Source of the DNA: CAYUET01 sp964443875
GTDB taxonomy: Bacteria; Auribacterota; JAFGBW01
Reading direction: 5' to 3'
Assembly: GCA_964443875.1 (NCBI GenBank)
Contig: CAYUET010000032.1
Location: forward strand, 1-31,384
Length of the DNA: 31,384 bases
A program made the position numbers and the translations under genes. Under the pieces are notes generated by a model that made no database searches, had not been told where the DNA came from, and saw only the letters and a list, made by a program, of their open reading frames with translations. This document shows, in pieces, positions 23,623 to 31,384 of the stretch. The stretch's first letter is position 1; every line of letters begins with the position of its first letter.

Positions 23623-24378
23623 ATGTTCAGACCTTGCATAGATCTTCACGAAGGAAAAGTAAAACAGCTTGTGGGCGGAACTATTGATACCTCCGCACTC
23701 CAGACTAATTATGTCTCTGACCGTTCCTCTCAGTGGTATGCCGAACTTTTCCGCAAAGACGGCCTTAAAGGCGGACATGTCATCATGCTGGGACAGGGCA
23801 ATCAGGAACCGGCCCGTGAAGCCCTGGCAGCCTATCCCGGAGGTCTTCAGATCGGAGGGGGAATTCATTCGGAAAATGCCTCAGAATGGCTTAAAGCCGG
23901 AGCAAGTCATGTGATTGTCACTTCCTTTCTTTTTGAAAACGACCGTTTTTCCATGGACAGACTCAAAAAAGTACATGAAAAAACCGGAGCTGAAAAACTG
24001 GTGCTGGATTTAAGCTGCCGATGGAGGGATGGAAAATATTTTGTTGTCACCAACAGATGGCAGACTTTCACAGATACTCTCCTTTCAAAAGAATTCATCC
24101 TTGAACTGGAGCCTTACTGCGATGAATTCCTGATTCATGCCGCCGACATTGAAGGCTTATGCAGCGGAATGGATCTGAGACTTTTAAACCTTTTAACCGC
24201 GTACGGCACCAAGCCGATCACCTATGCCGGAGGGGCAAAAACCATCGATGACCTTGAAACCGTTCATACCATCGGCAAAGGGCGAATTCACCTCACCATA
24301 GGGTCGGCCCTCGATATTTTCGGCGGTAAAGGGGTGCGCTATGAAGAAGCAGTGGCTTTCAATAAACGCGCAGGATAG
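23623..24378 (+). CDS. hisA: HisA, eukaryote-like ProFAR isomerase
   Basis: This 251-aa TIM barrel isomerises ProFAR to PRFAR in histidine synthesis. The N-terminus FRPCIDLHEGKVKQLVGGTI matches the plant and fungal form of the enzyme, which also occurs in some bacteria. The usual bacterial form starts like IPAIDLxxGxxVRL. AYPGGLQIGGGIHSENA and VLDLSCRWRDGKYFVVTNRW are also eukaryote-type. No other his gene is nearby. The chosen ATG has no ribosome binding site. Confidence 0.9.
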   Translation: MFRPCIDLHEGKVKQLVGGTIDTSALQTNYVSDRSSQWYAELFRKDGLKGGHVIMLGQGNQEPAREALAAYPGGLQIGGGIHSENASEWLKAGASHVIVTSFLFENDRFSMDRLKKVHEKTGAEKLVLDLSCRWRDGKYFVVTNRWQTFTDTLLSKEFILELEPYCDEFLIHAADIEGLCSGMDLRLLNLLTAYGTKPITYAGGAKTIDDLETVHTIGKGRIHLTIGSALDIFGGKGVRYEEAVAFNKRAG

Positions 24379-24390
24379 TCTTACCCTTCC

Positions 24391-25356
24391 ATGAAGGACT
24401 CTTCCACTCCCCTGGTTTCCATTATCATTCCCTCCTTTAAGGGGTGTTCTCTTTTTAAAGAGACCTGGCTGCCCCTTCTTGAATCTCTTTCACACGTTCC
24501 CTTTCCCACACAGATTATTCTTATCGATAACGGCCCGAAAGACGGGACAGAAGAATTTCTCAAAACCCATACTTTTCCCCAACTGCGTTATGACCACTAT
24601 CCTGAACCTCTGGGTTTTTCAAAAGCCTGCAATATCGGCGCCTTAAAGGCAGAGGCGCACTATCTTTTTTTCATGAACAATGACATCAAAACCAAAGGCG
24701 ATTTTTTAAGCCCTCTCCTCAAAGTCTATGAATCCAATCCCGATGTCTTCGCTGTGGGGCCTAAATTTCTGCGCTGGGATGAAAAAACCCTGGATGATGG
24801 GGTAAGAGACCTTTTGTTTGACCGGGGCCTTGTCGAAACAGCGCTTCACGAACAGAACCTGGAAAGAATTCATGCCATGACCCTTTTACTGGGAGGAGGA
24901 TTCCTCGTCCGAAAAGACCGGTTCTGGGAACTTGGCGGATTTGATGAGCTCTACAACCCCTTTTCCTGGGAGGATCTGGATTTAGGGTATAAAGCCTGTA
25001 AACGCGGATACCGTCATTATTACTGCCCGGAGGTTGTTCTGTATCATAAAAGAGAGGCAACAACGCGTCCTCTTTTCAGAGAAACAAAATTCAAAGCTTT
25101 GGTCTGGAGGAATAAATTCATTTTCATGTGGAGCCTTCTTACGGATTACCGGCTTCTCCTTGAACATTTTATCTCCCTGCCTGTAAAACTTCTCAAATTC
25201 ACCTTCAACGGCAGGTGGCCCTATGTGATCGGATTCTTCCTGGCCTTTTTCAAGATTTTCTCCATCCTTAGAAAAAGAGAAAAAGAGAAACCCTTCATGA
25301 AGCGCAAAGATACCGATCTCTTAAAAATCGGAAAGACTTATTTTTTCAAATTTTAA
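24391..25356 (+). CDS. GT2 family glycosyltransferase (rhamnosyltransferase-like)
   Basis: This 321-aa protein is of the COG1216 type. The GT-A motifs are VSIIIPSFKGCSLFKETW, IILIDNGPKDGT, FMNNDI (metal site) and SWEDLDLGYKACKRGYR (acceptor-side ED). A C-terminal hydrophobic segment (~275-293) may tie it to the membrane. It adds a sugar, possibly rhamnose, to a surface polysaccharide; the sugar cannot be read from the sequence. It starts 12 bp after hisA and faces thiL. Confidence 0.85.
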   Translation: MKDSSTPLVSIIIPSFKGCSLFKETWLPLLESLSHVPFPTQIILIDNGPKDGTEEFLKTHTFPQLRYDHYPEPLGFSKACNIGALKAEAHYLFFMNNDIKTKGDFLSPLLKVYESNPDVFAVGPKFLRWDEKTLDDGVRDLLFDRGLVETALHEQNLERIHAMTLLLGGGFLVRKDRFWELGGFDELYNPFSWEDLDLGYKACKRGYRHYYCPEVVLYHKREATTRPLFRETKFKALVWRNKFIFMWSLLTDYRLLLEHFISLPVKLLKFTFNGRWPYVIGFFLAFFKIFSILRKREKEKPFMKRKDTDLLKIGKTYFFKF

Positions 25357-25380
25357 TCCGGATAACCGGAGTAGCTTTTT
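25357..25380. terminator. Possible terminator between convergent genes
   Basis: TCCGG and CCGGA form a short 5-bp stem with ATAA loop, followed by a T-rich stretch on the plus strand. It is weak but well placed between the GT2 stop and the thiL stop. Confidence 0.4.
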
Positions 25381-26275
25381 AAAAATGTTCAAAAGGTTTT
25401 CCACAAGGATTTATTTTTTTTTGATCGAAATAATACGTCATCTCTTTTTTCCGTTTCACGCTTCCAACCTGAAGGAGGGGAATTTTAAATTTGCGTTCAA
25501 AGTCCTTAAGGATTTTCTGAGAAATTTCAGGAGAGGCAAAGACAAGCTCAAAATCTTCGCCGTCAAAAAGCGCATGAGAAATAGTCCTGTCTGAAATTTT
25601 TCTGTTTCCACGAACGGCGATTTTTTCTGTAAAAACATCCGCCCCGAGATTCTGTTCCAGCGTTAAAAGCTCAAGGGAACGGGAAAGCCCGTCAGAGGCA
25701 TCGGTCAAGGCATGAAGGGGAACGTATTTTAAAAGCCATTCCACTTCCCTGAGGCGGGGAGTAAAAAGAAGATGATGACGCGTTTCAAGACTGAATCCAA
25801 AATAGCCCGTGGCATAGAGGCTATCCCCCGGTTTCGCCCCTTTTCGGTACACCGGTTTTTTCTGAAGGGCTTCCCCAATACCTACGGAAGTCAGAACAAT
25901 CCTGGGGCTGCGGACCGTATCCCCTCCGGTAACCGGGGTCTTATAAAGAGAAAGCAGTCCGTTCATTCCATCATACAAACCTTTAATCCAGTCCATAGGT
26001 AAATGCCGGGGAAGAGCAAGGGAAATCAGAAGCTGCCTTGGTTTTGCAGCCATGGCGGCGATATCGCTTAAGGTCACGGCTGCAAGCTTCCGGCCAAGGT
26101 CTTTGGAATTTTCATTTTTATGAAAATGCACCCCTTCCACAAGGGTATCCAGAGTAATGACACAGGGGTTTCCTTTTGAAGGCAATAAAGCCGCATCATC
26201 CCCCAACAGCTCGGGAAGACCTCGGGAGTTATACCTGCGGGTCAGATACTGAATGATTGAATTTTCAGAGGGCAT
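25379..26275 (-). CDS. thiL: Thiamine-monophosphate kinase
   Basis: This 298-aa protein makes thiamine diphosphate from thiamine phosphate and ATP. The PurM/ThiL-type motifs are GDDAALLP, TLDTLVEGVHFH, VTGGDTVRSP, TDASDGLSRSL and FDGEDFELVFA, in the expected order and with the metal-binding Asp residues. It is somewhat shorter than average. AGGAT before the ATG serves as ribosome binding site. The gene starts about 10 bp after the right arm's GT2 stop and on the same strand, so it could be read through from the arm operon. No TPP riboswitch is seen. Confidence 0.95.
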   Translation of the reverse strand: MPSENSIIQYLTRRYNSRGLPELLGDDAALLPSKGNPCVITLDTLVEGVHFHKNENSKDLGRKLAAVTLSDIAAMAAKPRQLLISLALPRHLPMDWIKGLYDGMNGLLSLYKTPVTGGDTVRSPRIVLTSVGIGEALQKKPVYRKGAKPGDSLYATGYFGFSLETRHHLLFTPRLREVEWLLKYVPLHALTDASDGLSRSLELLTLEQNLGADVFTEKIAVRGNRKISDRTISHALFDGEDFELVFASPEISQKILKDFERKFKIPLLQVGSVKRKKEMTYYFDQKKINPCGKPFEHF

Positions 26276-26285
26276 GACTCAATCC

Positions 26286-27962
26286 TTAAATAATATTTTT
26301 TCCAATCAGGATTAACAAAAGCAATTGAAACAAAAAAGGTAAATACAATAAATATTTAATTTTCCGATAATTCTCTGTCTGTAAAAGCAATACAGCAATG
26401 ACAGCGCCTATGGCAACAGGGATAAACCACAGATTATTGGAGATGAAAGAAACGGTCATTAACGCTGTTCCTGTTATAATCTCCATCCCCTGAACTTTTA
26501 AAGAATTGCTTCTAAAATCAAACAGACCGGAATCTTTATTCTGCTCCCGGATGGATGCCCCGGTGACAGGGAAAAACGTTTTACCCGTAATAAGGTAAGA
26601 GAGGACAGACAACGTTGAGGACACGGTTAAGGAATTATAAATTCCTGTTGAAACAAAAAGGTAATTCAATAACTGCTTTGGCTTCCTCCAGAATTCAGCA
26701 ATAGCTGGAATAACCGGATACAGTAAGCCAAAAACAACAATCAGATAAAAATCCAGAGTCCAGAACATATTGTATCGAAAGCCTGACAGATAATCACAAG
26801 CCTGTGTACTCACGCCTGCAACCGGAAGGTTAAACATGGAACCGGCCAGAGTAAAGGCTTTGAAAAAGAAAGGCAGAAAGAAGGCTATGAGTACAATAAA
26901 TAAGATGAAAGGAGCAGACATGAGCATTGAAAAGGCAGAGGAAAGAATATCCAGCTTTTCAAACCAGGGGATGTTTTTAGTGCAAAGCAGGGTAAGTGTA
27001 TTTTTCTTTAAATATTCTGTTGTCCCCCTGACCCATTTTTCATGACGTTTCCTGAATCTTGAATAATCCTCCGGAACTTCTTCAGTTGTCCAGACATTTT
27101 CAGCAAATACCCCGTAATACCCTTGTTCCCTGATTCTGGAAGAAAAGGCCAGATCTTCTGAAACAACTTCCGGGAATCCCCCGGCTTCTTTCCACACAGA
27201 AGTTTTAATCATGGCAGAATGCCCGTAAAACATGACGAATCCAAATTCGTTATGATAGGGCATAAAATGCTTCCAGTGAATCTTAAGCTGTGGAGACATT
27301 TCTTCAGCAAAAATCGACAGGTTTTGATCCGGTGCTTTGCAGCAGGCTTGTACAAAACCAATTGTATCATTCAGATTAAAATACGGTAAAAGGGATGAGA
27401 TGAAATTATCCGGGAGTGTTCCGTCAGAGTCCGACACAATAAAATACTCAAAGGATTCCTGAATCTGCCTTAACGCATTGTTCAAATTTCCAGCCTTGAA
27501 ACCGCTTTTATTTTCCCTGCGGATAATTTGTATATTGAAAGGGTATTGGGTTTGAAAATCCTCTATCCTCTTTTGATTTTCAGGCAGAGAGCTATCATCC
27601 AGAATAAAAACTGTGAAATTTATGTAGTTCTGATTAAAACATGACAAACAGGCGGATTCCTTGAAATCATCTTTGGTAAGATAAAGAACAGCTACAGAGG
27701 GGAAAAATTTATTATTTTGCGGTAGAGATTGTAGTTTTTGAAGCGTTCTTCCCCTGTAAAGATTTGAAAAAATAATCACGAAAATATTGAAAACCAGATA
27801 ATAAAAAAACAGGTTAAAGATCAGAACAAACAATAAAACACCGGCAAAGGAATACCCGCTTTCAGCCACCACCAAAAAAGAAAGTAAGCGGGGGCTGAAG
27901 AATAAGGATAAACATGTAAAAACAAGTAAAGTAAAACAAAAAAAAGATGAATTTTTTTTCAT
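26286..27962 (-). CDS. Processive GT2 membrane glycosyltransferase, right copy
   Basis: This is the mirror copy of the left-arm gene at 3410, 558 aa from the ATG overlapping the previous stop (TGATG). It has the same motifs: FILDDSS, SDSDG, EDLAFSSRIREQGY and RKRHEKWVRGT, with membrane helices at both ends. Differences from the left copy cluster near residues 60-80 and in the C-terminal tail. The stop codon is the edge of the repeat and thiL follows immediately. Confidence 0.85.
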   Translation of the reverse strand: MKKNSSFFCFTLLVFTCLSLFFSPRLLSFLVVAESGYSFAGVLLFVLIFNLFFYYLVFNIFVIIFSNLYRGRTLQKLQSLPQNNKFFPSVAVLYLTKDDFKESACLSCFNQNYINFTVFILDDSSLPENQKRIEDFQTQYPFNIQIIRRENKSGFKAGNLNNALRQIQESFEYFIVSDSDGTLPDNFISSLLPYFNLNDTIGFVQACCKAPDQNLSIFAEEMSPQLKIHWKHFMPYHNEFGFVMFYGHSAMIKTSVWKEAGGFPEVVSEDLAFSSRIREQGYYGVFAENVWTTEEVPEDYSRFRKRHEKWVRGTTEYLKKNTLTLLCTKNIPWFEKLDILSSAFSMLMSAPFILFIVLIAFFLPFFFKAFTLAGSMFNLPVAGVSTQACDYLSGFRYNMFWTLDFYLIVVFGLLYPVIPAIAEFWRKPKQLLNYLFVSTGIYNSLTVSSTLSVLSYLITGKTFFPVTGASIREQNKDSGLFDFRSNSLKVQGMEIITGTALMTVSFISNNLWFIPVAIGAVIAVLLLQTENYRKIKYLLYLPFLFQLLLLILIGKNII

Positions 27963-29230
27963 CAGGCAACCCACATCCCAAAAGAAAAAAGAGTAGCCAG
28001 CATCCCCATGAGCAAAATGCTGCCCAGGCACCATAAACGGTCAAATAGATAGTTTTTGCCTAAGGAACCCAACCAGATAAAAATAACCGGAACAGTTAAG
28101 ATATATCGTTGAATACTTAAAACAGAACCTGCCCCAGTTGTTAAAGGGATAAACAATGAAAATAAACCAAATAAGACGATTTCAGGATATCGGCGATAAA
28201 GCTTTATACTGGCGGTTATTGCGATCATAACCGAAGCTAATTCTAAGCTATAATAAAACATTTTAAGGGGTGATAACTTTCCCCAGAACAAACTTACCAG
28301 AATACCAATCCATTCCCTGAAAGAATCCTCAAAAGCAAATAACTTTCTATGAAAATAATTTGCCTCAATAATTGAAAAATTTATTCCGTATATCGAAAAT
28401 TTCCAAAATAAAAACACAATCAGAGGGATTAGCAAATAAACCAAATGGATAAATAGGGTGCGGTCAATTTTTTTAAAATTCTCTTTTAAACATATATTCC
28501 AGGCTAGAGGAATCAGTAAAAGTATGCCCGTTGCCCTTGTCAATACTGCAAGCCCTGCTAATACACTTGCGTATCCTAATTTTCCTTTTCTTGCCAATGC
28601 TAACGATGAAAATGCCAATCCAAGAAAAAGCCCTTCAGTATAGACCTGGGCAAGAAAAAAACTTGTTGGGAAAATGAGAAAATAAAATGCGGTTCTGATA
28701 CCTCCTTCTTCACCCAACCATTCTTGACTTAATTGGTAGAGAGAAAACATTGCGGCCAGAGTCCCTAAAACTGAAATAATAATTCCAGCAAGAATTGCTG
28801 CTTCCATAGATGGCAATCCAAAAAATATCAGGAATATCGAAAAAATTTTAATCAGGGCCGGATAAAAAGGGAAATAGCCGTAGTTTAATGGAATTTTTTT
28901 CTCAGGGTTGCCATAATAGATAGAAAAAATACTCCCATCTTTATATCCTTTTAAAGCAATATCCAGATAAAATATGGAGTCCCAGGCTATATGAGTATTC
29001 AAAAAAGCCTTTTTGAAAAATCCGTCCTTTTCTGTGGAATTAGTTGCAAGGGTTAATTGTTCCGTCCATTTAAAAAGTCTGTCAGGTTTTTCAATTTTAA
29101 AACGAGAAACTAAAGCCGCCTGAAATAGAATTAACGCCAAGCTCCATCCAATCCATAACAAAATTAATGTTTTTTTGGACATGGATAGATAGCCTTGTTT
29201 ATTATTCGACAAAAGAGCGCTGTTATTCAT
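27962..29230 (-). CDS. PIG-V-like GT-C mannosyltransferase, right copy
   Basis: This 422-aa copy of the gene at 2142 has all the same motifs (AWDSIFYLDIA, GYFPFYPALIK, FPTSFFLAQVYTEGLFLGL). Residues 17-137 and ~287-384 are identical to the left copy. The differences sit at residues 1-16, 138-215 and 245-290, and at two near the end. The stop overlaps the GT2 start, and the start overlaps the preceding membrane protein gene (ATGA). Confidence 0.8.
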   Translation of the reverse strand: MNNSALLSNNKQGYLSMSKKTLILLWIGWSLALILFQAALVSRFKIEKPDRLFKWTEQLTLATNSTEKDGFFKKAFLNTHIAWDSIFYLDIALKGYKDGSIFSIYYGNPEKKIPLNYGYFPFYPALIKIFSIFLIFFGLPSMEAAILAGIIISVLGTLAAMFSLYQLSQEWLGEEGGIRTAFYFLIFPTSFFLAQVYTEGLFLGLAFSSLALARKGKLGYASVLAGLAVLTRATGILLLIPLAWNICLKENFKKIDRTLFIHLVYLLIPLIVFLFWKFSIYGINFSIIEANYFHRKLFAFEDSFREWIGILVSLFWGKLSPLKMFYYSLELASVMIAITASIKLYRRYPEIVLFGLFSLFIPLTTGAGSVLSIQRYILTVPVIFIWLGSLGKNYLFDRLWCLGSILLMGMLATLFSFGMWVA

Positions 29231-29871
29231 TTAAAATTCCGTTTTAACAGAATTACACAATAAAGAAGAAGGATGGTACCCGTCATTTCCAACCCCTCTT
29301 CAATGGATACTTCCAGCTTATAAAGCTGTGAAGTTGCCTCTGTCCGGATGGGGAAATGATATGAAGCAATCTCCATAAATACAGCTCCAAAAAGTAAAAG
29401 ACTTACTCCTAAGAAACCAATGAAGAATTCTTTTTTATAATTCTTAAATAGAAACAATAAGGGTTTAATCGAGAAAATGAGGATCAAAGCGCCTATTCCT
29501 GAATATAGAACAATCCACTCACCGTATCTATCCTCAATTGCCGGGAAAAAATTTGTATGACCAAGATAGTCTCCTATTCTTTCATGAATTCCTGTCATTT
29601 CATCCACAGACAAAAAAAGAAAAAGAAAAGCCGAAAATGTCATAAACAGGGATAGATTTTGATTCCTTTCTGTGGATAACCATTTTTTTGACAGAAGGAG
29701 AATTGAAATCGCAAAATAAATTCCTCCAGTAAAAAAATTAACCAAGCTGCCTTCCGAATCTAAGGTGAAAAAAACTAAGGTTAATTTTGAGTGGTAATAT
29801 ACCGGATTAAAGAGAAAACAGAAGATAAGAAGTACTTCTAAGAAAATTAATATGGCGAAAAAAGTTTTAAT
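29227..29871 (-). CDS. Conserved membrane protein of unknown function, apparent ATT start, right copy
   Basis: This 214-aa copy of the left-arm gene at 1501 has the same motifs (SVDEMTGIHERIG, EEGLEMTG). Here the TTG at the left copy's 1588 is TTA, so that codon cannot be the start. The next ATG/GTG/TTG-type starts (TTG, then GTT-AAT) would cut off the first helix, which is nonetheless conserved with synonymous and conservative changes. ATT at 29871-29869 follows AAAAGGA by nine bases. This supports ATT as the real start in both arms. Confidence 0.75.
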   Translation of the reverse strand: MKTFFAILIFLEVLLIFCFLFNPVYYHSKLTLVFFTLDSEGSLVNFFTGGIYFAISILLLSKKWLSTERNQNLSLFMTFSAFLFLFLSVDEMTGIHERIGDYLGHTNFFPAIEDRYGEWIVLYSGIGALILIFSIKPLLFLFKNYKKEFFIGFLGVSLLLFGAVFMEIASYHFPIRTEATSQLYKLEVSIEEGLEMTGTILLLYCVILLKRNFK

Positions 29872-30059
29872 ATGGATGAATCCTTTTAATAAGTGCCCTC
29901 CATTAGAGGGTGGAAATAGAGATTTTTGTAAAAATATTATTTCACAATGATTCCAACCGTCGATTGCATTATTAGAATCATGAAATGATTTTTTAAATCT
30001 TTAATAGATTATTAATCCTTGTAATATTTTTTTTATCAGTAATAACTATTTTGAATATC
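29872..30059 (-). other. AT-rich spacer, right arm
   Basis: No gene is seen. It matches the left spacer with small indels, including an extra stretch of about 17 bp near 29998-30015. The AAAAGGA ribosome binding site lies at its gene-side end. Confidence 0.4.
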
Positions 30060-30185
30060 CACCCAGGATGAAGATGATCATCCTACGTCCATTCACCCGC
30101 CCGTTGACCATACTTCTCCATTTCTCTGCTGTCAGCTACAGGCCGTTTATGGTGTAATCCATACACTCTTCGCTTCCGGTTTCTA
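30060..30185 (-). pseudogene. Decayed Rhs fragment, right
   Basis: This is the counterpart of the fragment at 1202-1320. Read on the minus strand it begins MDYTINGL and then meets TAG; a 1-bp deletion in the GRVTWTYDD-equivalent part shifts the frame. It is a dead Rhs remnant downstream of the active tip and partner. Confidence 0.7.
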
Positions 30186-30187
30186 TG

Positions 30188-30199
30188 CTATTTAAATAG
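30188..30199. other. 12-bp perfect palindrome, right
   Basis: CTATTTAAATAG, identical to the copy at 1189-1200. Confidence 0.4.
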
Positions 30200-30253
30200 T
30201 GAATTGTTATTTTAGGGCAGTCTCAGTGTCCCTATTTCTTTACTTTCTTTATG

Positions 30254-30727
30254 CTATTTCTTTCCCTTTTCGCCTTCTAATCGACTAAATAATTCTGGAT
30301 TTAACCCATCCAGTATACCCTCTATGCCTCGATTAAGTTCAAGCACAACATCAAGCCCGCGCGACAGGTCGGGATCTAATTGGATAAAATATCGATTGGC
30401 AATAAAAAAAATGGGAAAACGTTTTGGAGCCTGACCAATGATGGTCACGATCGTTCCTACTGGCACTTTGATTTGAAATCCAACCTCGGGACCCGAAAAT
30501 TGTATTGCAGTCAAAGATCCAAGCGCCATCTGTTTGTTGAGTTGTCGATTGTTAAGCTTCAGATATACACCACTCAAATACACGGGACCGACGATTTTAT
30601 ATCTACACCCAGACTGCGGTTTTTCACTTGCATAGCTTAATCCACAAAATAGGACGCCAAACATAGTAAATAGGATAAGTGTAATACTGACAAAAAAAGT
30701 TTTTCTTCCCTTATCATACTTTTTCAT
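30254..30727 (-). CDS. Exported partner (candidate immunity protein) of the right Rhs tip
   Basis: This 157-aa protein has the same signal peptide (MKKYDKGRK, hydrophobic core, SYA) and C-terminus (ANRYFIQLDPDLSRGLDVVL onward) as the left copy. Residues ~32-105 differ at most positions, though lengths and a few anchors (YKI..P.YL, VP.GTI.TII..APK) agree, so the two are true homologues that have diverged. The start overlaps the Rhs stop (ATGA). If it is immunity, it should protect against the right tip and not the left (inference). Confidence 0.7.
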   Translation of the reverse strand: MKKYDKGRKTFFVSITLILFTMFGVLFCGLSYASEKPQSGCRYKIVGPVYLSGVYLKLNNRQLNKQMALGSLTAIQFSGPEVGFQIKVPVGTIVTIIGQAPKRFPIFFIANRYFIQLDPDLSRGLDVVLELNRGIEGILDGLNPELFSRLEGEKGKK

Positions 30728-31383
30728 TTACAAGAATCCCCTTTCTCATTGAGATTAGGTTGATCTATAATGCCCAGACTTCTTAATACTTCTACAGCTT
30801 GTGCAGCTTGGTACATAAGAGGCATTGAAGGAATGTTAACTAGGCAGTCAGGAAATCCAGCGTTGACAGCATGCTCCACAAAAGCATCATGCATCTCACC
30901 AAACGTGCGTCCCGCTGGCATATAATCCTCAATAACTCGACTGATAGTACCACCTGGTTCAACTATACTATGCTCACGTCCGACGACGAAGTCTGTTTGC
31001 TCATTCTGGCGAAACCAATAAAGGCCATACGGATCGTACAAATTTACCGGATTATTCCCACAGTAGCCATACAAATTCAATCCCCCGTCGATTCCAATCG
31101 GATCCTTCTGCATGAATCTTCCATTCATAGGGGAATAGGTTCTGGCTCTGTAGTAATACAGATCGTCAAAATCTTTTTCACGGCCTGTGAATAAGTAACC
31201 GTGACTGCCGGGGTTTCCGGAAAGGATTTCACCAAAGGGTTTGTAGTCCACTGTATTCACAATCGCCTGGGTTGCATCAATTGTTTTCCGCAGGGAATTC
31301 AGATTATCCGTCAGATAAAATTCAGAAGTATTATTGACTGTTCTTGAAAAAATTTCATCGATATCCCCAGTCATATACAAGGC
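30724..31383 (-). CDS. Rhs (YD-repeat) protein, C-terminal part, right copy
   Basis: The frame is open to the window's right edge, so the 5' part lies outside. The Rhs core (YLTDNLNSLR, DYKPFGEILSG, LFTGREKDFDDLYYYRARTY, DPIGIDGG, DPYGL) is almost the same as on the left. The tip differs between DPYGL and TFGEMHD: the left has a segment with GRRGTPVPPGG, the right GREHSIVEPGG. The last 60 residues, NAGFPDCLVNIPSMP to the stop, are identical. Tip activity is unknown. Confidence 0.9.
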   Translation of the reverse strand, partial: ALYMTGDIDEIFSRTVNNTSEFYLTDNLNSLRKTIDATQAIVNTVDYKPFGEILSGNPGSHGYLFTGREKDFDDLYYYRARTYSPMNGRFMQKDPIGIDGGLNLYGYCGNNPVNLYDPYGLYWFRQNEQTDFVVGREHSIVEPGGTISRVIEDYMPAGRTFGEMHDAFVEHAVNAGFPDCLVNIPSMPLMYQAAQAVEVLRSLGIIDQPNLNEKGDSCK

Positions 31384-31384
31384 T

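Larger units (their letters stand above)
26288..31384 (-). repeat. Right arm of the 5.1-kb inverted repeat
   Basis: This is the mirror copy of the left arm, carrying the same genes on the minus strand: Rhs 3' end, partner protein, Rhs remnant, 214-aa membrane protein, PIG-V-like protein and GT2. It is about 11 bp longer than the left arm, through small indels that include an insertion in the AT-rich spacer near 30000. The inner edge lies at the GT2 stop codon, about 10 bp before the thiL start codon. The junction therefore places a core housekeeping gene directly downstream of the arm's operon. Confidence 0.95.

Noticed and set aside
26200..26280. TPP riboswitch before thiL
   Set aside because: The 10 bp between GT2 and thiL leaves no room.
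1..31384. The mirrored ends as an assembly or chimera artefact
   Set aside because: The arms differ at many sites, including whole diverged blocks and indels, so they are two real loci. Local collapse of identical tracts cannot be excluded without reads.
1..31384. Composite transposon carrying the 21-kb core
   Set aside because: No transposase, no terminal short repeats, and the core is essential housekeeping genes, not cargo.

Overview
The window is a stretch of a Gram-negative bacterial chromosome. Evidence for an outer membrane is a LolA-like carrier, a lipobox lipoprotein and an MMPL exporter. I cannot fix the phylum: the genes are a mix of housekeeping functions (frr, guaA, a DAHP synthase, thiL, maf, queH, two tRNAs), an accessory lipid/polyene-type cluster, and a eukaryote-type hisA. 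An uncultivated or little-studied lineage is plausible.

The dominant structure is a pair of inverted arms of about 5.1 kb, at 1-5086 (+) and 26288-31384 (-), enclosing about 21 kb of core. Both window ends carry the same mirrored sequence, so the repeat probably continues outward. Each arm reads inward and has the same order: the 3' end of an Rhs (YD-repeat) gene, an exported partner protein overlapping it by ATGA, a decayed Rhs remnant, then a three-gene membrane set (an unknown 214-aa membrane protein with an apparent ATT start, a PIG-V-like GT-C mannosyltransferase, and a processive GT2). The arms are not identical. Long stretches match base for base, but the Rhs tip and the middle of its partner have diverged strongly. 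This looks like a toxin/immunity-type pair diversifying inside a repeat that gene conversion otherwise keeps uniform. The arms look more AT-rich than the core.

The core runs as follows. It opens with a small XRE-type regulator (-), an MgtC/DUF4010 membrane protein (+) and a secreted Ala/Glu protein with 45-bp tandem repeats (-). Next come frr, tRNA-Lys and tRNA-Glu. An overlapping seven-gene operon at 8395-15388 resembles part of an aryl-polyene-type cluster: LolA-like carrier, MMPL exporter, DUF3261-like lipoprotein, ApeI-like dehydratase, ketosynthase, a truncated ketosynthase-like partner, and GT2-DUF2062. A YjfB-like small protein faces guaA. Then come a SYLF protein with a DAHP synthase, a terminator, two pseudopilins, and a tight operon of maf, queH, crcB/fluC and DUF190. 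The core ends with an exported kinase-fold protein, hisA, a GT2 and, on the minus strand, thiL, which lies about 10 bp downstream of the right arm's last gene.

Three core genes (the MgtC-like gene, the YjfB-like gene and hisA) have a -10-like box ending 6-7 nt before the start codon and no Shine-Dalgarno sequence, which suggests leaderless mRNAs. The most interesting system here is the paired inward-facing Rhs/partner loci. Recombination between the arms would invert the 21-kb core and exchange Rhs tips between the two upstream Rhs genes.
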